Positions 1-11,300 of a DNA stretch of 64,000 nt are shown piece by piece. Below the pieces are notes generated by a model. The model ran no database searches, had not been told where the DNA came from, and saw only the letters and a program-made list of their open reading frames with translations. The stretch spans positions 1 through 64,000 of the forward strand of contig CBFFRP010000429.1 of NCBI GenBank assembly GCA_965644295.1. Reading direction: 5' to 3'. The stretch is from Paraphysomonas bandaiensis (taxonomy: Eukaryota > Chrysophyceae). Every line of letters starts with the position of its first letter. Position 1 is the stretch's first letter. The translations under genes were made by a program, and so were the position numbers.

Positions 1-429
1 TGATAGTGTGGAACTATTGAACTACAACCAACTACGTGCGTACTTGAAGTTTGGTAAAGCCAATCGCTAGTAGTTATCCTGTATTCTATGTAGCAATGAG
101 ATACAGAATATACATGACTACAGTATAGGAGTAGCTATTACAAGTATACAAAGAAACTGAAAATATAGTAGCTGTTAAAGATATGATTTGTAGAACAGAA
201 TGTTGATGTTGGTGAATGACGTGGTTCCTAACTCACAGTGCTACAACATCATAAACTTACTATATCTCCTATAATATCAATCAGTCAATATTGCACTAAC
301 TAAAAGCTTAAATTAATAGGAACACTGACACACTGTATGTATGAATACTTGTTACATCAACGAAAGAGCGATTTATGATTGTAGATAATATTGAATAAAT
401 GATACTACTGTATACACTCGATTAACTAA
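1..429. other. Intergenic, no gene seen
   Basis: A+T-rich sequence with stops in all frames. I see no coding exon, RNA or clear repeat here. Confidence 0.5.
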
Positions 430-660
430 TTCAGAATCCTGGGCCTCCACAAAGTTCTGCAGAGCCCTAGCCCAAAGGGACGCTCCCCTGATTAACCCCA
501 TGTGCACTTCCAGGACTCACACACGTCCACAGAGAGCATCTCCCTTACATACAAGAAAGGAAGTGGTCGCACCTTGGTGCTTGCAGCGAGGCACAAGCAG
601 CTTTCGTAGCGTTTTATAGTAGGATATGAGAATTTTTACCAGTTAATGGCGGATTAACAT
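430..660 (+). repeat. LINE 3'-tail copy (solo, diverged)
   Basis: The stretch around 570-635 (AAGTGGTCGCACCTTGGTGC and then AAGCAGCTTTCGTAGCG) matches, with a few changes, the sequence just downstream of the LINE ORF at 33490-33560 (minus strand) and a third copy at 50125-50200. The segment 440-540 may be the diverged end of the ORF. It reads as a 5'-truncated copy of the same LINE family, here on the plus strand. The match was made by eye; exact ends are unknown. Confidence 0.6.
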
Positions 661-995
661 CTTTGTCATGCATTGCCTATTAAGTATGTAGTATGTTGTC
701 AATAGTTTCTGAGTACTCTACAACCCAATTGGCATCTACCTGATGAAGACCAAAGAAGATTGCTGAAACTGCAACCAAAGAGCTCCCATAGCTCATTCTA
801 TATGTCCCAGTTTTAAGTAAATACCGCTGTTGATAACAGTATTTCTTGGAAACGAAAGAAATGAGACACTTGCTGAATACTAACAGAGAAGGGATAATAA
901 ATATTCGTATATCTTAATCAACATTATTACCTTCGTATAACATATAACGTCTAACTTCACTAGCTAAAACTGGAGTATATATTAAAATGCAGTTA

Positions 996-1438
996 TTAGC
1001 TCTTGAGGCTGTTCAGGTAAGTATTCATTTGGGCCACAACATCATCTAATGACTCAATGGATTCTAATTGCTGCTCATCAAGTGTCTCTCCAGCCTTTTG
1101 TCTGGATATTAAATTATCTATCTTTCTCATTTTCTTTTTAAGAGCTCGTAACACCTGATGATACATATTACATTTTAATATATATGCTATGGATACATAG
1201 TATTAACCTTGTCGTCTTCGGTCAACGTCGACTGATTTAACTGTGGCTCACTTGTAACTACGCGTTCTTTACGTTCGAATTTTCGTTTCCTGGTTACCCT
1301 TATATCTTGAATAGTTTTAGATTCTTCAATTTTTCTGGATAGCTTCCTCCTTTGTTTTTCGTTCGGTCTGGTGTCCGGCCGTTTCGTTCGAAGGTTTTTA
1401 GTTGTTGTATGCGGCATTGTCACTATTACGCTTACCAC
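996..1438 (-). CDS. Small basic coiled-coil protein
   Basis: Two exons: 1438 or 1417 down to 1208, and 1154 to 996. The donor (GACAAG|gttaat) and acceptor (catcag|GTGTTA) keep phase 0 and give 122-129 residues. There are two in-frame ATGs; the second (1417, starting MPHTTTKNLR) avoids a hydrophobic lead and looks better. The N half is very basic (RKLSRKIEE, RKRKFERKER) and could be a nuclear signal. The C half (VLRALKKKMRKIDNL, then DEQQLESIESLDDVVAQ) is a predicted coiled coil. Its C end resembles the short helical tails of PYM or eIF2A-type proteins, but the rest does not match them. Function unknown. Confidence 0.6.
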
Positions 1439-1835
1439 AAATTCTTATTGAACGTAAGCAATGTTGGTAGGAGTCGATTATATACTCCGGATGAAGTCCC
1501 TGTTGATGTAATGAGTGTGTTTTACGTGAGCTGGTGCATGTACTGCTGCAGTGTATGCTGATGTGTTCCAGCACAAATAATTGTTGGTTCGTGCAATGTC
1601 ATCGAATCAACCGACTTTCTCCGCCTATGTGTCTATTTCATTGGCTGGTTCCACAAAGCCGAAAACCTCAAAAAAACGCGTATAATTACTGTATATACCG
1701 GTATACTGTGAATACTGTATGTATAAGCACAGTTTAAATATAGCACAGTGTGACATGTGTATGTATATGAGCGGAGTGATATACGAGGAACAGGCAGCAT
1801 ATATCAGAGACAGTGTTCGGACTCCAACAACAGAT
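1439..1835. promoter_or_regulatory. Divergent spacer between two genes
   Basis: A spacer of about 400 bp lies between the minus-strand coiled-coil gene and the plus-strand FAM221-like gene, so it probably holds both promoters. Part of it (1719-1835) is open in the FAM221 frame and could be coding if an upstream ATG is used. No specific motif was recognised. Confidence 0.35.
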
Positions 1836-2965
1836 ATGGACCCGAGCAATGAGGTTCAAAAGAGTAAACTATCTCTCATTAAGAGCAGAAAGAAACGATC
1901 CACAGAGTCCTCTAGATCCTCAGAGTCGAATAACCAGATAACTACAGACACATCTGTCGACTCAGAGGGTCAGAAGTCAGACCAATCCGTGTTCAAGGCC
2001 ATGGAGGGCAATCACGACTCAAAGAGTGGTGAAATACCAGTGATGAGTGACGATACACCCTCTTCATCTACGAGTGCAGTCAAGGAAGCGACTGCGACTG
2101 GTCTTCCCAAATCAGCCCCTATCAGTTCGAATACTTCTCGACCGGCGGCCCCTAAATATGTTATCAAGTGGACTTGTGGCGAGTGTAATAATTCTTGTAT
2201 ACCGGTTCGATCAGAATCAAGATGTCTTTGGTAAGTGGAATGCATGTTTTGTAGTGATCCAAGTTTAACTTCCTGGCAGTGGTCATAGATACAAAGAGCA
2301 CAAAGCATCAACAGGCAGCAGTCCAGAGAATATCAAGTTTTCTTGTTCCTCGAAAAACTGTGCCTGTAAGCACTTTTTTTTTATAGTTGCTGAGGGGGCA
2401 TGGATACTGCGCTGCAGATGCAAGCATAAACATATTGATCATGATTGTGGTACGAAGCCATTTCTTTGTAAAAAGAATAAATGCCCATGTGTAGGGTTTG
2501 ACAGGTATTTTATTGGTTTTGATGTGATGCCATTATCGCTACTGGTATATATAACTATTATCTTGCATAAATCTGGCAAAGAATTCATAGTGAAGAGTAT
2601 GTTCTAGTTGAAATTGATGGTTGCCACATGTATACTGTGCTATTTATGTAGCTAGATTCGATTGTATTTCTTTTGCAAATATTTCGTTCTGCGATTGGTT
2701 CATGAGGTATATGTAAGTATGTAGCCGGATCTAATATGTAATTTTCAGTCCCTGGGTGTGTAATTGCGGGCATCCATGGGCTTCTCATAAACAATCTGTT
2801 GAGGAATCTGCTGGTGGCGATTTGCTCTCTCGTATGATGGCACTCAATGCCTTGGAGGGATCTGAAGTTAATGAAGAGGTAGCGGCAGATATGTTGAATG
2901 TTATGAGCAGCAATGCAATGAGTGATTTAGATATGATGAGAAGGAATGATGGGGACTTCAAGTGA
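1836..2965 (+). CDS. FAM221-like Cys/His-rich protein
   Basis: Three exons, 1836-2230, 2280-2504 and 2749-2965, with phases closing to 278 residues. The N third is Ser/Lys-rich and low complexity. The rest carries the Cys/His spacing of the FAM221 family: WTCGECNNSCIPVR, then CLCGHRYKEH, CACKHFFF, WILRCRCKHKHIDHD, CPCVGF and CNCGHPWASH, suggesting metal binding. The C-terminal tail is acidic and Met-rich. An apparent splice donor inside CACKH is ignored because reading through preserves the family pattern. The cellular role of FAM221 proteins is poorly known. In-frame ATGs upstream at 1719 and 1758 are alternatives; I chose 1836 because the residues before it look non-coding. Confidence 0.75.
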
Positions 2966-4507
2966 ATCAATTTTCACGATTCACTTTGTCTCTTTTGTAG
3001 ATATCGTGGCTATTAGAGTATGTCATGGTGATGTGTACTTTGGAGCTGTTTGAATTACTGTCAGTCTCGAAATCTGACACATAGCTTGTTGGAATATGTA
3101 ATATGGTGATTGTTTGCATGCAATGTACGATCATGCCTAATGTAATAATGTACACAGAAAAAAGTAACTACAAAATGATATATTCTGCCTGACGAATTGA
3201 ACTAGCAAATGTTTATGAAATTATAAATTAAGATAGTTGCCTTCTCTAATATTATGTGTGGCTTACAAAGTACTATTTCTGCATTTTTAGCTGAACAAAC
3301 ATAAAATAGAGTTACTGATAAGAAAGTTGTGCTGCAACTAAAATAATGGTTTTAGCAAAGAGCATCCACAGATTGCGAGTAGCCCCCTCAGCGGAACCAC
3401 TATGTTATGCTTTAACGTACACTGATGTTATAAAAGCCGTATACGGGGCAGAGCAAAATTGTGTTATATAGATAATTTTGGTGTAAGTTTATAGTTTATA
3501 CATATATATGATTATGTCATAAACACCGACATCTTATAACGATAATGTATTGACAAACTGTCTTATTATTGCGCGCAACTATTGGTAGAGTGTTGATATT
3601 GTGATTCAAAATAGTATATGGAAAAGTTTATGCCTTATAGATATGTTGTAGGTAGTTGGAAAGTTTATGCCAGAGAAACATTATTGGCTGGCGCTATTTT
3701 CTTTGTTAAGTGTGTGTGTCACACACACTGGTCATTATTCTTCGCATTAATTACTGTCATTTCCACATGAGAAACACTATTCAACTTAAACAGCTATATG
3801 GTTGCATGGTTACTAAATAAGTATATTATACTGTTATACTGTACAAAGCCATTCAAGCTAAATACCATCTACTTTCGATATATTACAGTTGGAAGTATCT
3901 GAACTCAGATTCAACACGACGCTATTAATTTATAAATTTTTTGTTGTATCAATCATTGCATTTGCTGTAGGTATTGATTCACGTATATCTCTTAACGTAC
4001 GAATACAACATAACATGTGTAATGTGTACAATGAAGTATCAAATTCACTGAATAATTACCAAACTATATAAGATACGCGACTCTACAAGATACAGGTATG
4101 CGTCAGTGGTGCTAACGCTCTGTTGAAACATATTTTGCTATTATACTATTAGGCCTTGTCCTTCATGTGAAGTTTATATAGTCAATCTTTATCTCTAATA
4201 ATACGGAGTGTATCTATCTTTAATAAATTAATAGTGTGTTGAATCTATGTTCAGCTACACTTTCTTCCAAAAGTAAAATGTTGAAAGTTGATGGTATCAA
4301 GCAACCTTACGCATATAGTTAGCAGGGCTGCGTATCAATTAATTGTCAATTAATTGACGCAGGTTGTAGTCAATTATAATTGCAATTATTACTTGCTGTC
4401 TCAATTTCAACTATTGCAATTAACTGCAATTAATTGCAATTAATTGCAATTATTTAGTACTAAAATACACTAGCTGCGAATATAGCTACCTCAACTGTCA
4501 TTTCATT
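2966..4507. other. A+T-rich intergenic region
   Basis: About 1.5 kb with no supported exon. It contains a perfect inverted repeat of alternating GT/CA near 3705-3729 and, at about 4335-4452, an irregular array of CAATTAATTG and TTGCAATT units. The array lies next to the hAT remnant and could be part of its flank. Nothing else was recognised. Confidence 0.5.
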
Positions 4508-4985
4508 CTAGAGGCAACGATTCATGCGTAAAAACATAATTTGCACTAAATGTTGAGGAGTCAAGCTCTTGAGCAAGCCCGTCAGAACAATCGTAGCTCT
4601 ACTGAACAACCTCTCAACCTTATTGGTTGTGCTATGCAAGTGTTTCATCCGTAACGAGTTTGCTGGTTATGTCTTACTCGCTTCCGCTGCCTGCTACCAT
4701 CAAACAAACGTTGCGCTGCGTCGTCATTCGGAGCTAGACTCGCACCGTCATAATCTTCTTCTTCCTCATCGAACAATTATATTTTAGTTTGATCCTTTGC
4801 CGTCCGAGTTACGGCTTCGTTGCCACATTGAATCTTCACGACTGCCTTTTCGAAAGCAGCGTTATGAATAATAGCAGCACCGTCGCCCAGATGACGCTCA
4901 ACAATCGGGTGCATTATGAAGGGTTCGTCAATCAATGTGCAAACGTCGTGGAAGTGAAGCTGGTGTTAACCTTACTTCTGTAATT
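4508..4985 (-). pseudogene. Decayed hAT-family transposase C-terminus
   Basis: On the minus strand, 4651-4508 reads MKHLHSTTNKVERLFSRATI and then LTPQHLVQIMFLRMNRCL before a stop. This is the pattern of the hAT dimerisation domain (a TS..vERlFS..g motif followed by L.p..v..l.flr.N). Upstream on the same strand, in other frames (about 4985-4660), are open stretches such as LFDEEEEDYDGASLAPNDDA separated by a stop and a frameshift. The element is therefore broken. Terminal inverted repeats and target duplication were not found by eye. Confidence 0.6.
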
Positions 4986-5450
4986 GTACAACACTTATTT
5001 TTATAATGCAGGGCATAATATACATTTATATACTCTGTATATAAGTGGATAGTCCGATAGTCCTACAATTAGACTTTTAACACATTGGAACCAAACTCGA
5101 ATGATCGCATATGATTAGAAGCAAGTAGTCATCACTCACGGAAAATGTGGAGCCCCTTTCCTGCAGGACAAATCTCTATTGCAGCCTCTTCGTTGTTATT
5201 ATCATCATTTACTTTACTTACTATTAGTTAGTATGCCCAGTATACCACAAAAACCTTTAACTAGAGCATTTAATTGCTCACTATATGCAAAACTCAATCG
5301 TAATTGGATATATACTTAGGTTAATGCTACTTACTCAACAAACGTCAATCGAAATAAAAACATCAATACGGTTTAGCGTCATCGTAACCAGATATCTTTG
5401 AAACGAACCCAACAAAGAGTTCATACAAGCTTATCTCTTGCCACGGCACA
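4986..5450. other. Intergenic, no gene seen
   Basis: About 460 bp between the hAT remnant and the end of the U-box/FHA gene. I see no exon or repeat here. Confidence 0.45.
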
Positions 5451-7886
5451 CTATAATGTCGCGTCGTTGCCACGCAACTCTGCCTTTTTAGTCCTCGGAC
5501 TTTTCTCATTTTCATCAATATTTTCCTCTGTTACCGTCATCCTCTCACTCACTAAAAACCGAATGGTCCCAATGAGAATTTCCATACGCGGTTTCAATTC
5601 ATGTGGAGCACTCTTCTGCTGTGGCGGACTCAGCCTGCAATACAAATTATGGAATCACTGAACAGAATAATAAGTAATTTGTAGTGTATATGTATATATA
5701 CAGAATACAATCCGGTGCAAAAAACTGTAGGACCTACCGATACCAAGTGCCATTTGTGCTTGCTTTGGTGGCATTCCCATCCGATATGAAAAACTTCCCT
5801 GCAAAGATGTTACAAACTAATATTATGCAGGGGATATATACAATACATACACAGTGGCAATATGCGACATTAGTAAACATTACAACACAGAACTACTACA
5901 CATGAGCTCACCGGATTCCCTATCCATTTCAATACGAGCATGCTCCTGAGATACAGCACTGTCGATGTTGCTTATTTTGTCGTCTTTGTTCTGATTAAGC
6001 ATTTTCGTTACATATATTTCAAATCTCTTGACATAGTAGTATGTCATAACTAATACACTAAAAAATAGCAATTCTGCTTTGTCCCTCACAAGAATGACTA
6101 AAGCGAGCACACATATCATTATTTACCGTATAAAAGCTAACGCTGTTAGTTGGTTTCCTGCCCAGTGTAGCACCATTCGCGTCAATTGTGTAGACCATAC
6201 CTACACACAAATATGTCAGAAACTCACAGCGCAAGTGTATCGAGGAACGACATCCATATATTCCAGTCAATATTACTACCCATACATTACATAAATTTAC
6301 ATTACGTGTTCACCACTATCGTGTATAAAACGTACCCATGAGGGGCGACCCCTCTGGGGCGAAGCATGCCAATGTCATAACAGTAGATGCATGTGTGGAC
6401 TCCACATCCTGATCATTTTCACTATCACTGTCGTCTTGTCCACGTTTCGACATGAGCATCTCCTTATAATCGTCCCTCGCATAGGAATGGGACTTTTTAG
6501 ACGGGGTAGCATCACGTGCCGCTTTAGCAGCCTCTCGGATTCTTTTCACTTTATTCTGAATCATAGCTGTGCGCTGCACTCTGAAAGCACACGTACACAC
6601 ATCAAAGACGTCATATAATCCTGCTATAAGCATATCGCTCCTGCAATGCTAATTCAGCACATAAATATAACACACCTGTCGCCTTCTGATGTATCTAAAC
6701 TCTCCAAACAGTGCAATAAGTCCTCAGCATCGCCCATGAGTGCCTCTAAGGAAACCATGCTCACGTCATCTGCAGCAGATTCACTAGTCGGGGAAGTGGG
6801 GAACTTGTCATCCGCAGCATCAACACGACTAGTGCGTGCACCCGTAATCTTGGTACAACTACCGATGATACTATCCACAACAAATTGGTGCTTCCCTAAC
6901 AAAATGATATCCCCTGTTGACATCCAACATCAGGTAGATCGACTTGGAAAATACAACTAAACATAATTAGGCTCGTACATACCGGCAATTAGCTCCTTTT
7001 TCTTTCCATATGGAATACGAACGTATGTACCACCAGCGCTGCCAAGATCTCGTATCGTGTAGTGTTTACCCACTCTATCGTAGCTCACCTAAATGTAAAG
7101 CACTGTGACACCACGCATGAATATGAAATGCAAGTACTCAGAAATTATAGGCAACGATACATAATTCTGAAGTACCAAAGCTCACCTCGAAATGCATTCG
7201 GGAAACAGTGTTATCGTCAGAAAAAAGCATAGGAGTACTGCCGCGCGCAAGAGTTGATGGATGAACTCGTCTACCTCCCACACATCCTCCCTCATTTATC
7301 TATACCACAAAAATTACAGAAGGCACCACAGCTTGCAATCCTTGAGTAGCTCGAATCAATGTATACCTGGAATATTTGATGATTCCATGATGATTCAGGG
7401 GGCCCCAAGCATTTTAAAATAAGAGATTTCTGGGCATAGATGTAAAACAACCGATTACTGTCCGTGTCGTCTTTCGTATACAACCCAGCTCCTCCCTAAG
7501 AGTACAAATAATCAGGGACATACAAGACCCAAAACGCCAACTTCACCTCCACAATGATGTCCTGAATGAGTTTGAGTATATTCAAATTCGGAACTGTAAC
7601 TTTACTCTACATACACACAGCGCATGTTACGCACAGTGACTTTCCACGAGTGAAACCATACAATTAAATCTCCAGTGCGAGGAGACGTGGAGTTACTCAT
7701 AAACCACTTCTCAATAGCATCTCGCTCATAGGTATGACCGTCTGAAGCTACCACAGGGTCTCTGAATAGTTCATATGTAATGGGACAGAGAAACTCATCC
7801 CGTATTCTCATTCCCTGTAAGCGTTTGGCTTTACCCACCTTACCATTCGAGTCATAGGCGGTAATAGCATCCGGAGATGTATCCAT
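5451..7886 (-). CDS. U-box protein with two FHA domains
   Basis: Multi-exon gene. The first exons are 7886-7662, 7606-7547, 7495-7367 and 7299-7186, all in phase, followed by further exons to a stop at 5451. Residues about 27-75 form a U-box ([40 protein letters not shown]), the E2-binding fold of ubiquitin ligases. Next comes an FHA domain ([32 protein letters not shown]), then a charged linker, then a second FHA domain ([44 protein letters not shown]-type end). FHA domains bind phosphothreonine, so the protein is plausibly a phospho-dependent E3 ligase. Exon joins between 5900 and 6650 were not all resolved. It is transcribed away from the PFK gene across the microsatellite. Confidence 0.75.
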
Positions 7887-8000
7887 GAGGCTTATTCTTG
7901 TAGTTTTATTATTGTGTAGGTTATCTGCACCTGACTATCTGATCCACTTCTCTAAAACAATACACATATACATACATAACCCTTTTAAAAAGACAAACAG

Positions 8001-8196
8001 ATACATACATACATACATACATACATACATACATACATACATACATACATACATACATACATACATACATACATACATACATACATACATACATACATAC
8101 ATACATACATACATACATACATACATACATACATACATACATACATACATACATACATACATACATACATACATACATACATACATACATACATAC
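8001..8196. repeat. (ATAC)n microsatellite, about 49 units
   Basis: A perfect tetranucleotide run of 196 bp. It sits in the 450-bp gap between the starts of the U-box/FHA gene (minus) and the PPi-PFK gene (plus), so it lies in a shared promoter region. The long open frames through it on both strands (HTYI or CMYV repeats) are artefacts of the repeat. Confidence 0.97.
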
Positions 8197-8335
8197 GGAT
8201 ATGGATACGTATGGTATGATATGGTCGTAGTGTGGTATGGTGTGTAGAGATGGATGCAAATGCAGATTGTTTTGAGGTGATCAATCCTCACATCATCATA
8301 TACATACCCCTCGTACACCATCTGTTCAAACCCTC

Positions 8336-11300
8336 ATGTCTACCTCTCTGAAAGAGTTCCGGCTGGGTCCACGAACCACCTTCTCTCCTCTACAGGAGCT
8401 GAGCAAACAGCGAGATATGCTTCTTCCCTCTGTATGGTGTATATATCTGTATATCTCTCATGTAACCGCATACACAGGTTCTTAAGACCCCTTCTATTAA
8501 AGCTGTATCGAAGGAAGCTCTCGGGGCAGTGGCTGATCATCAGGAAATACAGAAATTATTTCCCTGTACTTATGGGAGGGCTCGAGTTTTGCTTGAGAGC
8601 GACACGCAGCCGACCCCCTCTAGACCCCTCCATATTGGAGTTATACTGAGTGGCGGACAGGCACCGGGTGGACATAATGTGATCTCTGGTATATACGATT
8701 TCATTAAAAAGGTGTCTCCTGAATCGCGCTTGATTGGATTTCTGAATGGTCCACAAGGCGTGTATAATGGTGAGTACTGTGTCATTGATGATGCTATGAT
8801 GGACAGTTACCGCAACTCGGGTGGGTTCGACATGATTGGTTCTGGCAGACACAAAATTGAAAAGCCCGAACATTTTGCTGCTGCCATGCAAAATTGTGTC
8901 CAATTAGAACTCACCGGACTGGTGGTGATCGGTGGTGACGACTCTAATACCAACGCGGCTGTGCTGGCTGAGTACTTTGAGGCGAATAACTGTCCTACCA
9001 AAGTATGTGGAGCACCGAAAACTATTGACGGAGACCTCAAAGTTGATCCGTATATACCGACGTCATTTGGTTTTGATACCGCTTGTCGCACATACTCTGA
9101 GCTAATTGGAAATGTTGGTCAAGACACACTATCAAGCCAGAAATACTATCACTTTATTCGTCTAATGGGAAGGGCTGCATCGAATATCGCGCTTGAGTGT
9201 GCCCTACAGACTCGTCCAAATGTATGCCTTATATCAGAAGAAGTAGAGGCAAAAAAAATGACTCTCTCTGAAATCACACATCAGGTGGGGCAAAATGGAA
9301 CGTTGATGGCATTGTATACGTGTTTCCCTTGTAGCCTGAGTTTTTTCATTATATGTTATCCGACATAAATTTTGTCGTTACCGCGATATAGGTAGTTGAT
9401 ACTATTGTCATGCGTTCTGAAGAAATGGGAAAGAACTATGGCGTTGTATTGTTACCAGAAGGACTTATTGAATTTCTACCGGAGTTCAATAGGCTCATAT
9501 CAGACATCAACGAGGTCCTCGCAGCAGGTATTTCACTTTTGGCGTTGTACTTATCTGTGTGCGTGCATGTGTGTATCTGACGTAAATAGTCAAAGTCTGT
9601 ACATATGACGTCATCATGTTCGTTTTAATATGAGTTCATACTAGGAACCGAAGCTACTGAGGAAGCTGTGTTGAAACAGCTGTCTTTTAACAATAGGGCG
9701 GTGTTTTCCTATCTCCCTGATAATATAAAGCAGCAGTTGTTGCTTGATAGAGACCCACATGGAAATGTTCAGGTGCAACACATGATTCATGGCTACGTGG
9801 TTTTCCGAGTATTTACCAGTGTACTGATATGTCCCTTCATTCTCTTTCAGGTGGCTAAAATTGAGACTGAGAAATTGTTAGCACAGACTGTGTCAGCTGA
9901 ATTAGATAACCTTGCCGCACACGGAAAATATACAGGACAGTTCGCACCACAATTCCACAGTTATGGGTACGAGGGCAGATCGTGTCTGCCATCTACGTTC
10001 GACTCAACTTATTGTTATGCTTTGGTACGGCTTTTGTGTGTCCACTGACTTACACAATAATTGTTATATACATGATGTACATTACTTCAAGCGTTTTATA
10101 CGACGTGAAGTGTTTTGATAAATTTCATTACAGGGTCAAAATGTGGCAGCACTTATTCATCTAGGTCTCAATGGTCTGATATCTTCTGTAACAAATCTTA
10201 CTGCTCCGGTTTCTGAATGGGTCTGTGGTGGCGTCCCGATTACAATGATGTGTCATATGGAGAGGCGCAAGGGACATATGAAGCCGGTCATCAAGAAGGC
10301 TCTCGTTGAGCTGGATGGTGTGCCATTTAATTGCTTCGCATCTCAACGCGCTGAATGGGCCAAATATGACCTTTATCGCAGCCCGGGACCGATACAATTC
10401 TTTGGTGGACATGATACTGTAGAGTTGAGTATAACACTTACTCTTGAACTGCTAAAGTTTGACCCACGTATGTCTGAGAGTGACTTAACTGCCGCTATCG
10501 CTATCGAAAACACTGCACAGCGTTACGGTAGCCATATACATGCACCGCTGCTTGGAAATTCCAATGTTGTTCACTCGACCATGCAACGAGAGCGAACTAA
10601 GTACAAACCTGCGCTTTGTCCAGCTCTGCACGAAAAAACTCCCGCGTTTTCTCGCTGTATGGCCGCTCAGCCTACACAGTGTATGAATGCTTTTGATCGA
10701 ACTATCCTTGGCGAACTTCTCCCTAACACTTATGGCTCACCGCTTGTAACTATCGATCATGTGCTAGGCGTCTCTGGTGGTGATTTTACCTTCCACCGAC
10801 AGAAAAAATCGAAAACTAGTTGTAGGTCATCTCCTGATGACCCTCTCATCGTTGGAGTGGTATTCTGCGGTCGCCAGGCGCCTGGAGGACATGATATCAT
10901 TGCGGGAGTACTTGATGCCCTTCCTGTTGGTTCCACTCTGCATGGATTTGTGGGGGGTACTGAAGGGCTCTTTGCAGGTCATTCTATTATGATCACAGAT
11001 GAAATTATGGCGAACTATAGAGCACAGGGGGGATTTGAACTATTAGGACGATCAGTGGACCGTATCCAGTCCGAGGAATCGTATAGAGCTGTTGCTAAGG
11101 TAAGATGTGGCAATGTTTTTATTGCACTATTTGCAAGTTTCTAATACTTTTTGTAGGTGTGTGAGGATCTGAAACTGGATGGTCTTGTACTACTTGGTGG
11201 CCCGCGTACTGCCACTGATGCGGCGTATCTTGCGGAGTACTTGCTGCAGGAGACCAACATTAACACTGCTGTTGTAACAGTCCCGCTGACAATTGATGGG

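Noticed and set aside
2349-2390. Apparent intron (TGTAAGCAC...TTTATAG) inside the FAM221-like gene
   Set aside because: Removing it destroys the conserved Cys/His stretch; reading through keeps both frame and family pattern.
7885-8321. Long open frames of HTYI or CMYV repeats on both strands
   Set aside because: They are produced by the ATAC microsatellite, which has no stops in these frames, and contain no other protein signal.
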